From Clostridia bacterium (GTDB taxonomy: Bacteria; Bacillota; Clostridia; Oscillospirales; CAG-382): 7,452 bases of DNA. The DNA lies in the NCBI GenBank assembly GCA_900757905.1, contig CAAEPN010000228.1, positions 1 through 7,452 of the forward strand. Reading direction: 5' to 3'. The position numbers and the translations under genes are program-made. This document shows, piece after piece, positions 5,886 through 7,452 of the stretch. Under the pieces are notes generated by a model, which searched no databases, had not been told where the DNA came from, and was given only the letters and a program-made list of their open reading frames with translations. Every line of letters starts with the position of its first letter. Within the stretch, counting starts at the first letter, position 1.

Positions 5886-6476
5886 ATGGCACTTGTACCA
5901 ATGGTTGTGGAACAGACAAATCACGGCGAACGTTCCTATGACATTTATTCGCGTCTTTTAAACGATCGTATCATCATTTTAAGCGATGAAGTCAATGACA
6001 CGACCGCTTCTCTTGTGGTTGCGCAGCTTCTGTATTTGGAGGCTCAGGATCCCGATAAGGATATCTCGCTTTATATTAACAGTCCCGGCGGTTCGATTAC
6101 CTCCGGCATGGCGATTTATGATACTATGAATTATATCAAATGCGATGTTTCGACGGTTTGCATCGGTATGGCTGCCAGCATGGGCGCGTTTTTGCTCGCG
6201 GCCGGAGCTAAAGGAAAGCGGTATGCACTTCCCAACAGCGAGATCATGATTCATCAGCCGCTTATCAGTGGCGGCCTTTCCGGACAGACTACCGATATCA
6301 AAATTTATTCGGATCACTTGGTCAAGACCAAGGAAAAGATGAACCGCATTCTCTCGGAACGCACTGGTAAGCCTTACGAACAGGTCTGTGCCGATACCGA
6401 ACGCGATAACTTCATGTCGGCTGAAGAAGCACGTCTCTATGGCCTTGTAGACGAAGTTATCGTCAAGAAAGATTAA
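5886..6476 (+). CDS. clpP: ATP-dependent Clp protease proteolytic subunit ClpP
   Basis: A 196-residue serine peptidase (family S14) that forms the two-ring, 14-subunit chamber fed by ClpX or ClpC. The catalytic triad is Ser98 in GMAASMGAF, His123 in MIHQP and Asp174 in ERDNF. The oxyanion region NSPGGSITSGMAIYDTM (65-81) is intact. The sequence starts M-ALVPMVVEQT, so the mature N-terminus seen in E. coli ClpP lies directly after the initiator Met and no long propeptide is needed. AAAGGATG (5871-5878) precedes the ATG by seven bases. After His123 the usual HQPLGGAQGQ reads HQPLISGGLSGQ, about two residues longer, which shifts the catalytic Asp from the familiar 172 to 174. Its place between tig and clpX marks it as the main housekeeping ClpP. 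Confidence 0.97.
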   Translation: MALVPMVVEQTNHGERSYDIYSRLLNDRIIILSDEVNDTTASLVVAQLLYLEAQDPDKDISLYINSPGGSITSGMAIYDTMNYIKCDVSTVCIGMAASMGAFLLAAGAKGKRYALPNSEIMIHQPLISGGLSGQTTDIKIYSDHLVKTKEKMNRILSERTGKPYEQVCADTERDNFMSAEEARLYGLVDEVIVKKD

Positions 6477-6483
6477 AACAAAT

Positions 6484-6522
6484 TTCCGAAAGGAACCGGC
6501 TTAAACCGGCATGTGCATCTGA
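6484..6522 (+). promoter_or_regulatory. structured clpX leader with a three-codon open frame
   Basis: The only good Shine-Dalgarno, GAAAGGAA (6488-6495), is 28 bases from the clpX ATG instead of the usual 5-10. It lies in a small stem TTCC-GAAA-GGAA (6484-6495). A second stem CCGG (6496-6499)/CCGG (6506-6509) follows immediately. Then comes ATG TGC ATC TGA (6511-6522, peptide MCI), whose stop directly abuts the clpX start. Folding of the second stem would bring the Shine-Dalgarno close to the mini-frame. Coupled re-initiation is one reading; leaderless-like or low-efficiency initiation is another. Confidence 0.4.
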
Positions 6523-7452
6523 ATGGCAAATACGACTGAAACAGAAAATATCAAACGCTGCGCTTTCTGTCACAAGACAGAAAACGAAGTTCCCAAGCTC
6601 ATTTTGGGTCCGAACAACATCAATATATGCAGCAATTGCGTATCTCTTTGCGCGGACATCATTGATGGCATGGAAAAAGAAAAACAGAGAGCGAATGAAG
6701 AGGAAGACGTCTTAAGTCTTGATAGTCTGCCTACGCCGTCTGAAATGAAGGATATGCTCGATAAGTATGTTATCGGGCAAGATGATGCTAAAATCACGCT
6801 TTCCGTTGCTGTTTATAATCACTATAAGCGCATCTTGCAGGAAAAGGACAGCGACGACGAAGTCGAGATTCAAAAAAGCAACGTGCTTTTGATTGGGTCT
6901 ACCGGCGTCGGAAAGACTATGCTTGCTCAAACGCTTGCCAAGCTGCTGAAAGTCCCGTTTGCAATTGCAGACGCTACCACGCTTACTGAGGCCGGCTATG
7001 TCGGTGAAGATGTTGAAAATATTCTTCTTCGTCTTATCCAAGCAGCTGATTACGATGTTCCGCTTGCGGAAAAAGGTATTATCTATATCGATGAGATCGA
7101 TAAGATATCGCGTCGCAGTGAAAATCGTTCGATTACGCGCGACGTTTCGGGCGAAGGCGTTCAACAGGCACTTCTCAAAATCTTGGAGGGCACGATCAGC
7201 GGCGTACCGCCGCAGGGCGGCCGTAAGCATCCTAATCAAGAACTGATACAGATCAATACCGAAAATATTCTCTTTATTTGCGGCGGCGCTTTTGACGGAA
7301 TCGAATCCATCATCGAAAACCGCAAAGGCAACAAAGGCCTTGGCTTCGGTGCGGATATCAAGACGAAAAAAGAGAAGGAAACAAGCAATACGCTTGCCTC
7401 TATCGAACCGCATGACCTTGTAAAATATGGCCTTATTCCGGAGCTTGTCGGA
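6523..7452 (+). CDS. clpX: ClpX, ATP-dependent unfoldase of ClpXP (3' end missing)
   Basis: The first 310 residues of a protein normally about 420 long; the frame is still open at the window end. ClpX is a hexameric AAA+ unfoldase that recognises tagged or specific substrates and threads them into ClpP. The N-terminal zinc-binding domain has Cys 13/16/36/39 (CAFC, CSNC). The AAA+ module shows Walker A GSTGVGKT (125-132), the pore-1 loop GYVG (158-161), Walker B IIYIDEID (186-193), and the pore-2 RKH (234-236). The ClpP-docking loop reads LGF (273-275), a variant of the E. coli IGF. Walker A has Ser and Val where GPTGSGKT is common, both compatible with function. A TGA lies in frame directly before ATG 6523, so no earlier start is possible. 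It follows clpP by 46 bases in the same transcription unit. Confidence 0.97.
   Translation, partial: MANTTETENIKRCAFCHKTENEVPKLILGPNNINICSNCVSLCADIIDGMEKEKQRANEEEDVLSLDSLPTPSEMKDMLDKYVIGQDDAKITLSVAVYNHYKRILQEKDSDDEVEIQKSNVLLIGSTGVGKTMLAQTLAKLLKVPFAIADATTLTEAGYVGEDVENILLRLIQAADYDVPLAEKGIIYIDEIDKISRRSENRSITRDVSGEGVQQALLKILEGTISGVPPQGGRKHPNQELIQINTENILFICGGAFDGIESIIENRKGNKGLGFGADIKTKKEKETSNTLASIEPHDLVKYGLIPELVG

Noticed and set aside
6712..7413. A 233-codon open frame on the minus strand opposite clpX
   Set aside because: It lies wholly opposite a conserved AAA+ gene with every motif intact, and its translation shows no recognisable domain. It is a by-product of codon bias.
1..7452. A new defence, mobile or CRISPR-type system
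   Set aside because: No transposase, integrase, nuclease, repeat array or toxin-antitoxin pair is visible, and every sizeable gene belongs to a recognisable housekeeping or envelope-stress family.

Overview
The window looks like a chromosomal segment of a Gram-positive anaerobe of the class Clostridia, probably an Oscillospiraceae/Ruminococcaceae-type bacterium. The grounds are the YdjG/YdjH/YdjI-like trio in the form common in that group, the tig-clpP-clpX order, strong AGGAGG/AAAGGA ribosome binding sites and a balanced base composition. This taxonomy is inference from protein style and synteny. All seven genes lie on the + strand and fall into two transcription blocks separated by a terminator and a promoter.

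Block 1 (1-4075): the 3' part of a zinc-ribbon protein with a C-terminal membrane anchor (YdjG-like); a secreted/membrane-anchored TPM-domain protein (YdjH-like); an SPFH (stomatin/prohibitin/flotillin) protein ending in two zinc ribbons (YdjI-like); and, starting three bases after the SPFH stop, a divergent NAD(P)-dependent glycerol-3-phosphate dehydrogenase (GpsA family). In Bacillus subtilis the first three homologues form an operon with pspA and belong to an envelope-stress system in which the SPFH/TPM/zinc-ribbon proteins link PspA to the membrane. pspA is not in view here. The attached dehydrogenase of phospholipid-precursor metabolism would fit a membrane-maintenance theme, but this is inference. 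The block closes with a factor-independent terminator (4077-4105).

Block 2 (about 4148-7452, running off the end): a good sigma-70/sigma-A type promoter (TTGACT, 16 bp, TAAAAT), then tig (trigger factor, with an unusual charged Lys/Glu/Ala tail), clpP (with its full Ser-His-Asp triad) and clpX (N-terminal 310 residues, truncated by the window end). This is the classic co-translational folding plus ClpXP proteolysis cluster: trigger factor meets nascent chains at the ribosome, and ClpX unfolds substrates into the ClpP chamber. A strong hairpin lies between tig and clpP, and a structured leader with a three-codon open frame precedes clpX.

I see no mobile element, CRISPR array, tRNA or rRNA. 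No stretch above 300 bases lacks a gene; the longest gap is 4076-4277, which holds the terminator, an inverted repeat, the promoter and the tig leader. Most of the window is conserved core biology. The points worth a second look are the dehydrogenase (genomic position and altered substrate-site residue), the clpX leader, the inverted repeat overlapping the tig promoter, the trigger-factor tail and a small insertion in ClpP.
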